The notes: generated by a model not told the origin, from the sequence alone. A stretch of DNA of 64,000 nucleotides from Citrus sinensis (GCF_022201045.2 NC_068559.1:1984001-2048000); one strand, 5' to 3'. Shown: positions 26,587 through 39,332, counted from the first letter of the stretch. Translations and numbers: made by a program.

Positions 26587-27563
26587 CTATTAATTAGGAT
26601 ATTACACAATATGCACTCATATTTAGTTTTTTAAAAATACCACATTCATATATATAGCTATAAAATATAATTTTTACCTCTTGCAATTTGTCACTTGTTA
26701 CTAATTTTCATATGTAAGATATTAATAATTTCATTATTCATTATTAACGTGTTAATCTTATAACTCTATCAATGAGTAATGCGTCATAAGCCATGTGAAA
26801 TTACTCATTATACGCCATGTGAATTGTGATATAAAGTAAATATCTCAAAATTATGTGCATATTATCCCTTCTAAATCGTCTATCTCATAAAAATAACTAT
26901 GTGAGGAATTAAAGATTGCATGCATTTTCTCTACCATATAAATTAACCAGAACAATTCACTATCTCGAAAAGTTGTAGTTATCAAAATAATAATTAGTTT
27001 TTATAATTTAGACCCACAAAATAAAGTTTATAGGAAACTTTTATCTTATGAGTCAAATCTCACCAAACAATATGTTTTCTCATGTAAGTCACATGTAATT
27101 TAAGAATGTCAATCATCTCCTGATTTGAACGAAGTACTTGATTTTTTTATTTGAAAATAAATTTAACCTTAAAAAAATCTCCCACATGAGCATTTTTACT
27201 GCATGTATAATACTTTTTACTTATTAATTATTTTATTATATAGCAATCAAACTTGTGCATTTAATAAACTTAAAAGCTTAGATCAAACGATTATTCTAGT
27301 TCGTAAATTAATCCGAATGTAAATACTGATAGTATGTATGTTTCTTCTGCGATATGGCTTGATCTTTACTTGGAATTTTGGGGGGAAAAATATAATAATA
27401 ATTACATCAAGCATGAATAAATTAAAAGCATCCCAATATCATTAAGCGTGTGCTGTAAAGACGAGCTATAGATAAGAAGTGTAGCTGTAATTTCTTTGTC
27501 GATAAGAAAAATAGATATGAGCGTAAATTATACTCGTATATGATGCCACTTTTTGATAAATAT

Positions 27564-27589
27564 ACACACACACACACACACACACACAC
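27564..27589. repeat. (AC)13 microsatellite
   Basis: Perfect dinucleotide run, likely length-variable. Confidence 0.95.
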
Positions 27590-27899
27590 CATATTACCCA
27601 ATTGCCCACTATTGATGCTGCCTCATTATGTTTTCAAAACCACATGTGTATATCACTTTCTGTCATTTACATCATACAAGCATTTATTTATTTAATTACA
27701 AATGGAATTTCATTATACAGACTAAACAAAACATATGAGCATTAACGAGCCGAAAAAGAAATTAAACAGATGCATGAAGATTACCAACGAAGGACTTTAT
27801 GCATATATAAGAAGGAATTAAGAGAAATATGCAATATATATTAACATTGTTATTACACATATATGTATATAAAACAACCACCTTCAGATGACTTCATGA

Positions 27900-28154
27900 T
27901 CAGTGCCCGACTCCAGGGCTTGGAACATCTCCTTGCCTTCTGTAGAAGTCATAATCATTTGGAGGAGGCAGAGCTTGATCACCGAAATTGTAGTCATCGT
28001 TTCCGGCCACGTCGAGAAGCTTTTGGGTTCTGGCAGCTTCTCCCAAATGGTAATAAGCCGCAGGGAATCTGGTAGCCGCTTTGCATTGGAACATCAAAGA
28101 GAAAAGAACAAATGCAATTATCAAAAGGTTTTGTTTCAAGTTCTTTCTAGCCAT
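27900..28154 (-). CDS. secreted signalling-peptide precursor ending SPGVGH
   Basis: A single exon encodes 84 residues. Residues 1-26 form a signal peptide (basic MARKNLKQN, then a hydrophobic core LLIIAFVLFSLMF, cleavage likely after CKA). The middle is variable and contains two acidic Tyr sites (DDYNF, NDYDFY). The last residues are GDVPSPGVGH followed directly by the stop. The C-terminal SPGVGH is shared with CEP peptides, and the Gly-x-Gly-His end is shared with the PIP/PIPL group; both are hydroxyprolinated apoplastic signals sensed by receptor kinases (family knowledge). Exact family membership is uncertain. An in-frame ATG 54 bases further upstream (28208) lies only 8 bases from the TATA box, so it is probably not transcribed and the start at 28154 is preferred. 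Confidence 0.75.
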   Translation of the reverse strand: MARKNLKQNLLIIAFVLFSLMFQCKAATRFPAAYYHLGEAARTQKLLDVAGNDDYNFGDQALPPPNDYDFYRRQGDVPSPGVGH

Positions 28155-28215
28155 TTCATGGGATGAAAAGAAACAACAAAGTTTTGAAGGAGATAAAGGC
28201 ACACCCATTTTGCAT

Positions 28216-28223
28216 TATTTATA
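28216..28223 (-). promoter_or_regulatory. TATA box of the GVGH peptide gene
   Basis: TATAAATA on the minus strand, 62 bases upstream of the chosen ATG, implying a leader of roughly 35 bases. Confidence 0.65.
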
Positions 28224-31200
28224 GGGCATAATAACTCTTTAAGTGTGGCATTGGTGGCATCATTTTTTTGACAAGATAAAACAGTATCATTAGCTTTATA
28301 AATGGAGGGCCATACAATATTGAATTGACAAAATATATATGATGATAACATTAGCATGAACTTAAACTAATCTGCTTTTTTAGTTTGGTAATGAGCAATA
28401 AAAACTGTTACTTATTCATATTCAATGTGAAAGAAAATCTCTTTTATGACTTTTAGTTACTTTCTTTGACCTCACTAGACTTGAAAACCCAAAACAAATC
28501 CACCATTGATGAAAGGAAATTAAAAGTGCAATTCTTTAGCCTTATTAAAATGTTGCATCCAGTGAAGAGGGGCTGTAGTTCATTAGTGTGTTCAATTAGT
28601 GGCACCTATTCCCAACGAAGTATAACTGTTCTCTCACTTGATAAATTTCATGGTACATGGGGATCAAGTTGATTAAGGGACGAGAAATTTACAACTATAG
28701 AATAAAATTAATTACTGAAATGGGTTATTAAATTCTAATCCAACGTTATACATTACTATTTGTCACTGTATTTAGTACTAAATTATACTATACAATGTTG
28801 ATAACTACTCCTAAAGTACATGTTTATTCTAAAACACTGATGCAAGTTCCTTTAGGCCAAGTGGACCCTCTTTGACAGCTGATAATAATAATAATGGTGG
28901 TCGGTTTCTGAATATCAGTATGTATAATATCAAAAAAATTTAAATAGCTAGACGAAATAAACCAATAACAATGAATTTTAAATGTTTTGTGCATATAAAG
29001 AAAGCATCAAGCAATCACAATTCACACATAACAAGCAAGTCGAGAGAAGAAAAATGGGTAGTGTCTCTACCGACAAGAAATCAAATATGTCTAGTTTCCC
29101 GTAAAATGGATAAAGACTGGAGAAACATTCGAGGAAATTAGTGAAGGGATTGATGAATTGGGTCACCATGTTCATGTCTGGTCTCCTTTTTAATTAGTTA
29201 TATTTAATTTCCTCGTCTAAAAGGAGCTTTTCAAGTTTCATCACCATAATAATAATAATACTCGTAATCCCATGCTAATGCAGTAATGCGCTTTCGGTCA
29301 GAAAAATGAGAGGGGAAAAAAAGATGGAAAAAAAAGGAAAGAATTAAGGTTCAGCTGATAAATTAATTAGGGTTTAGTGGGGATTAAAAATGTTGAAAAA
29401 GCTACAAACTTTTAATTTTGTCATGCTTTGTCATGTTAACATCAGGAAGATTTGAAACTCGGTTGGCATTTTGCGAATTTTCCAGTCAAATTTAAGGGTT
29501 ATGTCAAGAACTTTCCGGAAAAATGTTTGAGGCAGCTGACAAGTGGCAAATGAATTGCTTTTATTCATTTTTATGGTTTGATTAATAGCAATAATTGGAA
29601 AAAGAAAAAAAAAAATCAAGTGCTTGACCAATATGGTCACACACCCACTCATCTAAAGTAGCTTTTTACTACTAACTTTTTACTACCGATATTTAAAACT
29701 CTCCTAAAGTCCTAAGCTATGGACGGTCTTCAACTATGCTTACATGTTTTAAAACATAAGGTTTACAATTAAATGGTTTTGTTAATTATTATTTAATATT
29801 TGTTGTCAAATAATATTGTCTGGTCTCAAATCCAATATTTTAAGAGCGGATATTGCAATGAAAACTTCTGAGATAGAAACATTTAAAATCGAGACAAACG
29901 AAAAAAAAAAATATCAAAGGACATCATATAGGATTAGTTATACAGTTGGTTAATTTATACATAGACTTTTTATGAATATTTAAAATATAATGAATCAAAA
30001 CGAACGATGTCACCGTATTATCAATATCGTCTCGATTAATTAATTAAGATGTTATGAAACGACCTCAAAATTAATAGCACCAAATTTTCTATACAGATAA
30101 AACTATTAACTGGTCGCACAAAATATTATCATAATTTCGAGGATTAATTAGTACATACTACACGTAGCTCGTTTGTCACATCTGTGGCTACATTATGACA
30201 TTTAGAATATGGCACTTTTTGCAGCAACACCATGCATATATCAAATCAAATATACATAAAAATATAATAATAATAATAAGATAAAATAAAGCAAATCCAA
30301 TTCTTCTGCAATTAATTGGACCGGCTTGATGATGGATTTGATTTTTCTTTTCTTTTCTTTTTCCTTTTCCTGCTCTTTAGATTCCACCAACGTTACATGT
30401 GATGTTAGAAAGAAGGTTTTCCTTCCCCTCCCCCCCCCCCGAACAAACATGTTATTGGATATTTATAAAAATTAAAAAAAAAAGAAGAAGCATAAATAGC
30501 GATATAAACTATTTGTCAATTTACTTGACGAACAAGAAGCTATTGAGTTGGTATCATCGATCAACGCGTTTTGGTTTCTGTCTTCGGTCGTGTCAACAAA
30601 TGGTCCAATGCACCATTTATTGTGGTTGGTGACCAGCGAGCTCACCTCTTCTTCAATTCATCCTTTATTATTATTATTATTAGTGATTTGATCAGTGACG
30701 TATATTCTTGTGCATCAAGATTTACTTATTTTTTAAGATACACTTAATTTTTTTAACAGGGCAAAAAATATCAGATGACGCGGTGGGCGTTGCTGGTTTC
30801 CACTTTCTTGGCGGGAATTTACGAGGGCAATCAAACAAACAGTAAACACGAGGGGACAATTTATTTATAATTAATTAAACTAATTATAGATAAATAATAA
30901 AAATAAAATCACCAAGTGAGAAGTTTACCTTAGAAAATGAAAAAGTCCTGCCGGCCCTATCACGTCCATAGGGGGTAGAAGATAATGCTTTAATAACTGA
31001 TCATAGAAGAAGGGGGGGTTGAGGGGTTGGGAGAGGAAAAAGAAGAAAATATTTTTCTACTTTGACACCTCCACTCTGGAGGCCGGAGAAAATTACTTCG
31101 ACACCTATAGATGAAATATTTAATATACTGATATGGACTTCAATTACTCACTGATCTAGAGATTAATATTTTCTCGCTTCACTCTTCATATTAAGGGGCC

Positions 31201-31946
31201 ATTTTTTATTTTTTATTTTTAACTTAATGTCTTAATTGACTTAATTTTAATCAATTAAGTCATTAAATTATTAAACTATTTTTAAAATTTTTTTCTTTAA
31301 TCTAAAAAATTTGAATGATATCAATAAAAAAAATATTCTCCAAAATATCTCTATCTAATTAATTAATTTTCATCCTTACCTAAATAAAATTTAATAATTA
31401 GCATTATTACTCATCTCTATATAACTTGTGATAATATATAGTGATAGACTATTATTATTTTTATCTTTTTATTCTCTTCAAATTAGCATTATTTATCTTC
31501 ATAATCTTTTATGAATACTTTTCATACAATAACGTCATAAACTATAATAAAATTGATTAACATATATATTATAGAATATTAAATATTTGTATTCAACTTA
31601 ATATGATTTATGTTATGATAATATATTATCTTATTTATATTCTTTAAGATTTTAATTATTATTTGTTTAACATTTATAATTCGTAAGGGTATAAATGTAA
31701 AAATTTTAGTTTTCAAATTCTTAAATTAAAAAAAACTTAATATTTATTTTTAGCGATTCAAACAAAAAAAAATCATTTAAATTCATACATTCATCTCTAT
31801 TCAGAATTCATACTAGTTCAAATTTATTTAAATTTCAAAAAAAAAAAACGCTGCCTAAAAATTAGATCTTCTTAGGTGATTGTAAAGTAAGCCTAGTACT
31901 CCTGCAAGTAAGTTCTTAGACTAAACTTTCAGATGAACCTTATTAA

Positions 31947-32218
31947 GGGTGCGTTTGGGATTGAGGTTGGGCAGCTGTAGCTTAAAAGCTACAGTACTAA
32001 AGTATTTGGTAAACACTAACTGCTGTAGCTTTTAAGCTATGTTGATATGATTTTTCACTTGTATAATATAAAATTTATTATATCTTTAATAATTTTATCA
32101 AAATTATTATTTAAAATTTATATTTACTATATATTATTAACTTTTGTTTCATAATTACAGCTTTTTTTCACAGCAGCTGTAGCTTAAAAGCTACAGCACT
32201 TCAATCCCAAACGCACCC
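31947..32218. mobile_element. Tourist-like (PIF/Harbinger) MITE, 272 bp
   Basis: Termini GGGTGCGTTTGGGATTGA and its reverse complement are preserved, with subterminal inverted AGCTGTAGCTTAAAAGCTACAG blocks. It is flanked on both sides by TAA (31944-31946 and 32219-32221), the 3-bp target duplication usual for PIF/Harbinger. There is no coding capacity. Confidence 0.88.
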
Positions 32219-32952
32219 TAACACAGATTCCAGCAGATGTTATGTAATACCATTAGAATTATATCTGCATGTTGGAGGCCCAACAACCATCTAACTTTAG
32301 CTAGAAAAAGAAGAGTGAAAGGAGAAATAGACAATAGTAATTTTGAAAGATTAAAAAAATTGTAAACATAGAGAAACTAATTAAATGCCCTTAATTAGTT
32401 ACAATCCCCTTGTTGTAATTACTGAATAATTTTGATTTAATTTTTGTCGGTGGGTTCCAAGAATCAGCCGATTGGCATGCAAGTGGCCAGCTTGTGTATC
32501 GCGTACGCCTTCTTCTTCTTCTTCATTTCCATGTGTAATTCGTTTATTACAAAGACACGATCGCGCACCGCGTGTTTGGCTACCGCCTGGCATTGCATTT
32601 GCGAAGTTGTTTCCACTGGAATACACAGCAGTCAAAACGCTGACGTTTATTGTGGACCCTTATTCCCCACGCTCCATTTCTCCGCGTACTTCCCACTTCT
32701 CCGACTAACCGTTATATTTTCTTAATTAAATACTGTCCAGATTCCAGATCCCTGTATTTCTAAATATATTTCCATTTGGAACATATTTTTCGCGTTTGAT
32801 TCAAATAGGCCCCCTAACGATATTATCTAGAAACTAAACTAATAATAATAATAATAATAATTAAGTAAAGCACATGTGGATAGGGAAATTATATCAATGA
32901 TATCATCAAGGAACTTTAGATTCTTTTTTTTTTCTTTTTTGTGTATCTCAAA

Positions 32953-33405
32953 ATTATAATTATTGTGCTATTTATAATATGTAAGGACTGTTTAGAATTT
33001 GGCACTTGAAAATCTAAAAATAATTTCTCGTATTCTAATATTTAATATACAAAATACAAATGGAAATGGTGGCTTCATATTTCCACGTCACAACAAATAT
33101 AAAAGCATACGAAAATTAATACTAAATAATATTGTTGGCCGTTTTGATACAAAATGTTACGCACGTCCTTTTTGTGAAAATATAATTATTGTGCTATTTA
33201 TAACATGTAAGGACTATTTAGAATTTGGCACTTGAAAATCTAAAAATAATTTCTCTTATTCTAATATTTAATATACAAAATACAAATGGAAATGGTGGCT
33301 TCATATTTTCACGTCACAACGAATATAAAAGTATACAAAAATTAATACTAAATAGTATTGTTGGCTGTTTTGATACAAGATGTTAAACAAGTCCTTTTTT
33401 GTGAA
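32953..33405. repeat. 226-bp tandem duplication
   Basis: The block from ataattattgtgctatttat through tttggcacttgaaaatc to gtcctttttgtgaaaatat occurs twice in tandem with few changes (ggcacttgaa at 33001 and 33227). Confidence 0.9.
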
Positions 33406-34000
33406 AATATATAAACTTAAGGATTCAGATGTTATTGTCCCTCGTTTATTTTAAGTAAATATTAAAATCTTAGCTATTCAATATGAATAGTACTAAAATT
33501 ATTGCTGTGTCTGTAATCCAAAATATTTTCTCGCTATATTTTTCATTGAATCTCAAATAAATTAGAGAATTTTTGTTAATTGGGTGGTAATATACTTCCG
33601 TTTTCACCGATATTAAAGTTGAATCTCTGCGTACATAATAGTCTAGAAATAATTTACAGTTATTCTAGGCTCAATTATTCATATTGCAGTGGACGGTGGA
33701 CCTAACTCTTAAGCTAATCTAATGTCTAACGTTTTTCTTTAAATTCCATTAAATTAATACCTACAATTAATGCAGTAACCAAATTGCCTTATCTTAGCAT
33801 CAACTCCCAAATCCATCTAAAAAGTGGTTAATAATTGAAATCTCATAAATTTTCTACAAGATTTCATTGCTTCCAGTTCCATGGTGAGGCCTGCGCGTGG
33901 GTCATCCCCATCATGCCCCCTTTGACAATCAAACCCACGACTTTGTCAAACTCGAAACCCCTTAGTTTCATTTCTTCCTTCTCTATCTAGTAACTTCCCA

Positions 34001-34007
34001 TATAAAG
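34001..34007 (+). promoter_or_regulatory. TATA box of IDA-like gene
   Basis: TATAAAG 80 bases upstream of the ATG at 34081. Confidence 0.6.
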
Positions 34008-34080
34008 GAAAAGCTCGCCCCGTCACCCCCAACACACAAGACACAAGTTTCTTCTTTCACAAATTTCATCAAATCTTCCA

Positions 34081-34434
34081 ATGGCAAAGACACAGAAACC
34101 CCATCAGCTCGGAGCATCAATAATCCTCTTCTTTTTGATAATATCATCCCTCTCTTCTCTATCATCAGCTAGGGTTTTACGTGATGACTATATCCCGCAA
34201 AGGTTAGCAATAACCGAACCCGAAGCAGCCTTCAGCATAGCACTTCCTAGTGACAACGTTGAGGCCTTGAAGAATACAGCTGAAGATGGTAATGAGCACC
34301 ATCCATGTCACGACACGTCGTCGCCACCGAAACTTGCCGCAAAATTACACCGGCCGTTGGTTCTGAATGTGCTTCCCAAAGGGACGACGCCGCCGTCGGG
34401 GCCGAGCAAGGGAATCAATGATGTCAACAACTAG
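34081..34434 (+). CDS. IDA-like (IDL) secreted peptide precursor
   Basis: A single exon encodes 117 residues. The N-terminus has a signal peptide (MAKTQKPHQLGAS, then the core IILFFLIISSLSSLSS, cleavage after SA near residue 30). A variable region follows, then LVLNVLPKGTTPPSGPSKGI near residues 92-111 with the tail NDVNN. The PKG...PPSGPSK core matches the bioactive region of IDA/IDL peptides, which bind HAESA-type receptor kinases to drive abscission, cell separation or defence responses (family knowledge). It differs from canonical IDA in having GIN where RHN is usual after the PSK, and one residue fewer between PKG and PPS. This places it with divergent IDLs or with PIP-type SGPS peptides. 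One intron-free frame and a correctly placed TATA box support a real gene. Confidence 0.75.
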   Translation: MAKTQKPHQLGASIILFFLIISSLSSLSSARVLRDDYIPQRLAITEPEAAFSIALPSDNVEALKNTAEDGNEHHPCHDTSSPPKLAAKLHRPLVLNVLPKGTTPPSGPSKGINDVNN

Positions 34435-36475
34435 AAGCTTCAGGCTAGCTTGGATCATATCATATATATCATTAATTTCCCACAACTTGTGTCTGTCTAT
34501 ATGATTCTATCAATTTGTTATTCTTTTTCCAATTTTCTATTGGTAATTTAGTTTCAATATTTGGTCGGTGGTCATGACGTGTAAATAATCATTACACAAT
34601 TATATGTAGTTACAAAGGTTTTTCTTTGATTTTATTCGGTGCTTAAATTTCTATAAATTTTATTTGTCCAAAACTGACGTAATAAATTCTATTTGTGATT
34701 GGCACATGACTGCATCTCATATTATCGATCTCTATTTTCTTTTGTATGCTTGCGAGTGTAACATTATTATGATAGTAATAGCTATCACAATCCACAATCT
34801 TTTTAAGTGCTTGTCATTAATTTCCGTGAAGTTAGTAATTAACATATATATATATATATATATTAATTATACAGTTTTCAAACTTCCTATTTTATTCTAT
34901 TTTAATGCTAAGCTTCATACTCGCTATGAAAAAGAAAAAGAGAAAGAAATGATGCTGAATTTTTCACAGAAGCTACCTCATGAAGAGTAATTAATTAAGT
35001 TGGAATCATGAGAGAATTATTAAAATTGGTGTTAAAAGAATGTTGAATCGTAACGTAAAACATATTAAACTTGTAATATAACCTTTTTTAATTTTTATTT
35101 TTTTTTGGGAATTTGGAATAAAATAAAATAAACCCCATTTGAAAGTCAACTTGAGACTATATATGCGAACATAATGTACATTGCTTAAGTGAAACGTTAA
35201 AATCTTAATTACAAATATTTCCACAAAATGATATTGACAAAGGGGAAAAGGGCAAGAGTGTGAAATGAAACCAGCGAAATAAATGCATAACTTAATTAAC
35301 AACCTTTATAGGTGTTTTATTTAGACCATGTATCTACAAGTTTAGACCAATTTTTGGTCTATTCAAAGGCAGTTGATTTTTGGACTTTGTAGAAGACCGG
35401 GTTCAAAAAATTACAAAGCTAGTAAACGGAGAGAGAGAGAGAGAGAGAGAGATCCTTGGTGAAGCGGTCAATATTATTGAACCCAATTAATTAGCCTTTT
35501 CAAAAGGCAGCATGAATTGCTCGTGAACTCGAGCCTCTTACGGCTTGAAAAATTTTATGGCTCCCAGAAAGTTTTGATGCAAAAATTAATGGAGCTTAAT
35601 TTAATTAAAGGATACATCCTCGAAGTTTAAGAGTTTTTGTATGTTCTCCATTACTTTTGTAAATAAGTCCTAATTAAATTAAGTTCTAGAGAACACAGCT
35701 TTGCGCTTATGAATCGATTTTTTTTTTTAGTCCCGTATTTTTCGTAATCATTTAATAAAGAGCTTTGACGTGTATCATTGCTTTTGGATTGAGCTGACAT
35801 ATGTTAAGATTGTCAATTTTTTTGAATATAAGATTTTACGGGTATGCTGATTTTGCGGTAAAAATTAATCAATCAAGACTTCACACCCTCGTATAAAGCA
35901 GCTGGATAAGGAGAAATTTTAGCATACCTCAGATGTGTTATAACCAATTGATGCATGCATGACATGTATAGTTGAATTTAATACAACCACCACTTACATG
36001 ATGATTTATAAAATAAATACATACATGTCATGACATTATTTATTTATTGTATGATTGATATGATACATTATATGTATTCTAGAATTTCTCCTGAGTAAGG
36101 GCCTAATCTAATATAATATGGGGAAAGAAAAAAAGTCCTCCATTTCTTTTCCCAAACTAGGATTTCGAATTCCTTCTTACAAATGTGAAAATCACTATTT
36201 CTTTAGTCAAGGCCCGGTTCGGCCGGAAAGAGCAAGAAAATAAATTGGGCCCTTGAGAGTGGCAATGAGTTGGGCTTTTCTCTTTTCTTACTGCATTACA
36301 TCTTTTAACACTCCTCCAAAATCGTTATAACACCCCTCTTGGACGTCACTTCCTAACACACCCTCAGTTTAAATGATAAAATACGAATCCACGTATTAAT
36401 TAACCGTATTCCTCCTATAAAAATTTTATCAGAAAAATAAAAATATAGTTCTTTCAAGTCGCCATTGTTAGATGG
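34435..36475. other. intergenic, AT-rich
   Basis: Contains a TA run near 34842-34862 and a GA microsatellite near 35431-35452. No gene is seen. Confidence 0.5.
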
Positions 36476-36763
36476 TAAATAAGTAATTTTATAAATTATC
36501 AAATTTATCATCTAATAGATGAGTTGCTCATAATAGTTATGTGTGTTTTCATGACTAATATTGAAACTTATATGTTGTAATCATTTTTTAGTTATGTGTA
36601 TTTTCTTTCTTATAATTACCACTGTAATGATTAGTATTTCATGTAGCAGTTAAAAAACAACTAATCTCTTACTTTTGTTAAAATAATTTGGAATTCAACC
36701 ATTCATATGACTCGTCATTTGTCAAGAAAAATAAAAGATGCCTCGTCATCTATACTATAATAA

Positions 36764-37594
36764 GGAAAATGATGTTTGCCCCGGGTTAAACCCCAAAACT
36801 AAACAAAACGGCGTCGTTTTGTTTAGTTTTTTTTTTCTTCTCCAAAACGTTGCCGTTTCTGATGGACTATTTCACTCACTCTTCCTCTTCGTTTCTTCGT
36901 TTCACCTGAGACAGATAGAACAGCCATTCGCAAAACTATAAGGTAAATTTTTTCACCAAGTTAAAGACATGGGGAAGAGAAACAAGGCAAACTCCATCCA
37001 ATATGACGTTTCATACTCGAAGAATCGAAGAGGAAACTGAATTAGTGATTAGCTTCTCCACGACTTTGAACTTGTAAAGCTTCTTCCACTTCATCGTAGT
37101 TCCAGGCAAAAGCAAATTGAGTTCAGAAGCTCACTTACTGGAAAAAAAACCACAGCCCACTCGACTTCATTGTGTCTGTTCTGGCTATTGACAGATTTTC
37201 TAATTCATTTTATATTCTTCTTTCCTCAAGTATTTATCCCTGGAACTTGAGGAACAGCTGGCTTCGGCTGCTTTATTTTATTTGCCAATACAGCTTCAGT
37301 TGTCAAGACTACCGCAGCAATGGAGACTGCATTTTGAAGTGCACACCTTGCTACCCGACAAGGATCAGCCACTTCGACACTCAGGAGATCTTCATATCTT
37401 CATGTCATTGCATTGTACCCAAATCGCCAATCAAAAGTTCGACCAGGAGACAAATTTTGTTTTGTATCAAAAAATCTTAAACTAGTTTAGAAACGGCAAC
37501 GTTTTGGAGAAGCAAAAGAGAAAAAAAAAACTAAACAAAACAACGTCGTTTTGTTTAGTTTCGGTGTTTGACCCGGGGCAAATATCAGAACTCC
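36764..37594. mobile_element. non-autonomous MULE-like element carrying a captured gene fragment
   Basis: Termini are near-perfect inverted repeats of about 90-100 bp: TGATRTTTGCCCCGGGT, then ACTAAACAAAACGRCGT blocks, then CTCCAAAACGTTGCCGTTTC. The 8-bp direct repeat tataataa immediately flanks both ends (36756-36763, 37595-37602), fitting a Mutator-type target duplication. The interior (about 600 bp) has no transposase but contains the 3' end of a chaperonin-60 gene on the minus strand, the hallmark of a Pack-MULE. Confidence 0.75.
37226..37420 (-). pseudogene. captured fragment of plastid chaperonin-60 alpha-like gene
   Basis: The minus strand reads GYNAMT, then after a stop or frameshift [40 protein letters not shown] and [13 protein letters not shown] with a stop at 37226. 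This is the C-terminal end of a group I chaperonin of the plastid alpha type (known subunits end with CALQNA...VLTT and a proline-rich tail). Only about 60 of some 580 residues are present and the frame is broken near 37402, so this is not a working gene. Intron-like sequence cannot be separated from the MULE interior on the upstream side. Confidence 0.8.
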
Positions 37595-39300
37595 TATAAT
37601 AATAAGATCATGACGCATTGGATTATTTAAAAAAGAAACGACTAGTTGTATGAAAATAAACGACTTGTCATTTCTATGCCTTCCCCATTGATGACAAGTC
37701 GTTTATTAACACAGTAATAAATGGCGTATCATCTATAACCCATGTGCTGATTAAAATATTTATCTTATTTTATTATTATTATTATGATAACTATTGTAAT
37801 TGTCATTATTATTAGTTTTAGTACAACGTTACTCTTATTATTGTTATAATTGTCATTATTATTGTTACTATTACAATAGATCATAATAATAATAATAATG
37901 GTAGTAGTAGTAGTAATAATAATAATAATAATAAGGATAATAATTAATTGACGACATTTCGGAAACTTGTAATAATCCATTGTGATTTATAGACAAAGTA
38001 ACACACCATTAGGAATATTTTTATGCCCAGTCCTGATGTTAATCGTATCCTTTTTTTTTTTTTAAGTATTTGGCTCCCAAAGGGATTTCACACTTCTTTT
38101 TTTCTCTCTCTTTTTATTTCGCGACCAACACTATACCCAATTAATTGATAAGCATGTTTTTTGTAATAAATTTCAGAAAGAGTACTTGACATGACTCAGG
38201 TTTCTCTTAGATCTTGATTATTCTTGAAGAATTTCAGATGCAACAAATGTGAGAAAAAATATAATAATAATAACAAAGCTTGTGCATTTCATGTCCACAA
38301 TATAATGGTACAATGGTTTATTTATAAAGCCGAAGTTTATTATCTTTTTATTTTACTGTGATAAGATTTATAGTTTTAATTATAATTAATAGTTGTAATT
38401 GTAATTAGAATTGTTATTATGATTATTATTAAAATTGAGTGACCCACAGTAGTTGGGATTAAAATTAGAACTTAAATGTTGTGATCACTCATATTTTTGT
38501 GTTTTATTTCTTACAATTACCATTGTAACAGTTAGTGTTTAACTTAACTATTAAAAAACAACCATTATTTACTTTTACTAAAATCATTTGAAATTCGACA
38601 TATAGATGATTTGTCATTTGTCCAAAAAAAAAAAAAAAAGACAAGACACCCCGTCGTTGATATTCATTAATAAAAATAACAATGCATCCGATCCCTTCCC
38701 TAAAAAAACGACGACTCGCATGTAGTATGCGCCGACACATACTATTCACTATGTCAGTTGCGTGTATAACATAACTGACGTGTTGTTTCGTCACCTGCCC
38801 CGTGGATGACATGTCGTGTATTGACACAACAATAAACGACGGATCATGTACACCTCCCTGTGTGCCGATTAAAATATTTTTAATATTTTATTATTATTAT
38901 AATTATTGTAATTGAGGTTATTATTATTTTTATAACTAACATTACTCTTATTGTTGTTATTATTGTCATTGTAATTGTTGCTATTAGAATAGATGATAAT
39001 AATGATGATGATGCTGATACTGTGGACTTTTAATAACTTGTAATAGTTCATACTATTCATAGATAACAGTAAACATACCATTGGGAGTATTTTCTGGCAG
39101 CCCTAATGCTATATACATATTAGTATTTGGTTCTAAAAGAGACTTGATATATATTTTTTTCATTTCGTGCCCAAAACTTACCCCAGTTTATTGATAATCC
39201 TATTTTTTATAATATTTTTTAGAAAGAATATATCATATGACTTAGTTTCCTCTTAAATCTTGAGTATTCTTGAAGAATTTCATATACAACAAATCTGGAA

Positions 39301-39332
<32 letters not shown>

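Larger units (their letters stand above)
21361..27899. other. gene-poor intergenic DNA with foldback repeats
   Basis: About 6.5 kb without a supportable gene. It contains foldback elements at 23827-23970, 24038-24198 and 25778-26586, an AC microsatellite at 27564-27589, and otherwise AT-rich unique-looking sequence. Short open frames lack motifs. Confidence 0.5.
28224..34000. other. gene-poor intergenic DNA
   Basis: AT-rich, with a well-preserved MITE (31947-32218), a 226-bp tandem duplication (32953-33405) and simple repeats. The stretch 32450-32700 is somewhat GC-richer, with open frames in several phases, but shows no recognisable domain. Confidence 0.5.

Noticed and set aside
28155..28208. 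N-terminal extension of the GVGH peptide precursor from an ATG at 28208
   Set aside because: That ATG is only 8 bases from the TATA box, upstream of the expected start of transcription, and it places a polar stretch in front of the signal peptide.
32444..32725. Possible small protein gene in the GC-richer stretch
   Set aside because: Overlapping frames in several phases, no signal peptide followed by a conserved motif, no TATA or splice context.
37172..37485. Plus-strand frames inside the MULE-like element
   Set aside because: They are the antisense of the captured chaperonin fragment, whose sense reading on the minus strand gives clear homology.
37765..37980. Asn/Ile-rich frames in ATT/AAT tracts (also 38869-39081)
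   Set aside because: They are translations of trinucleotide microsatellites.
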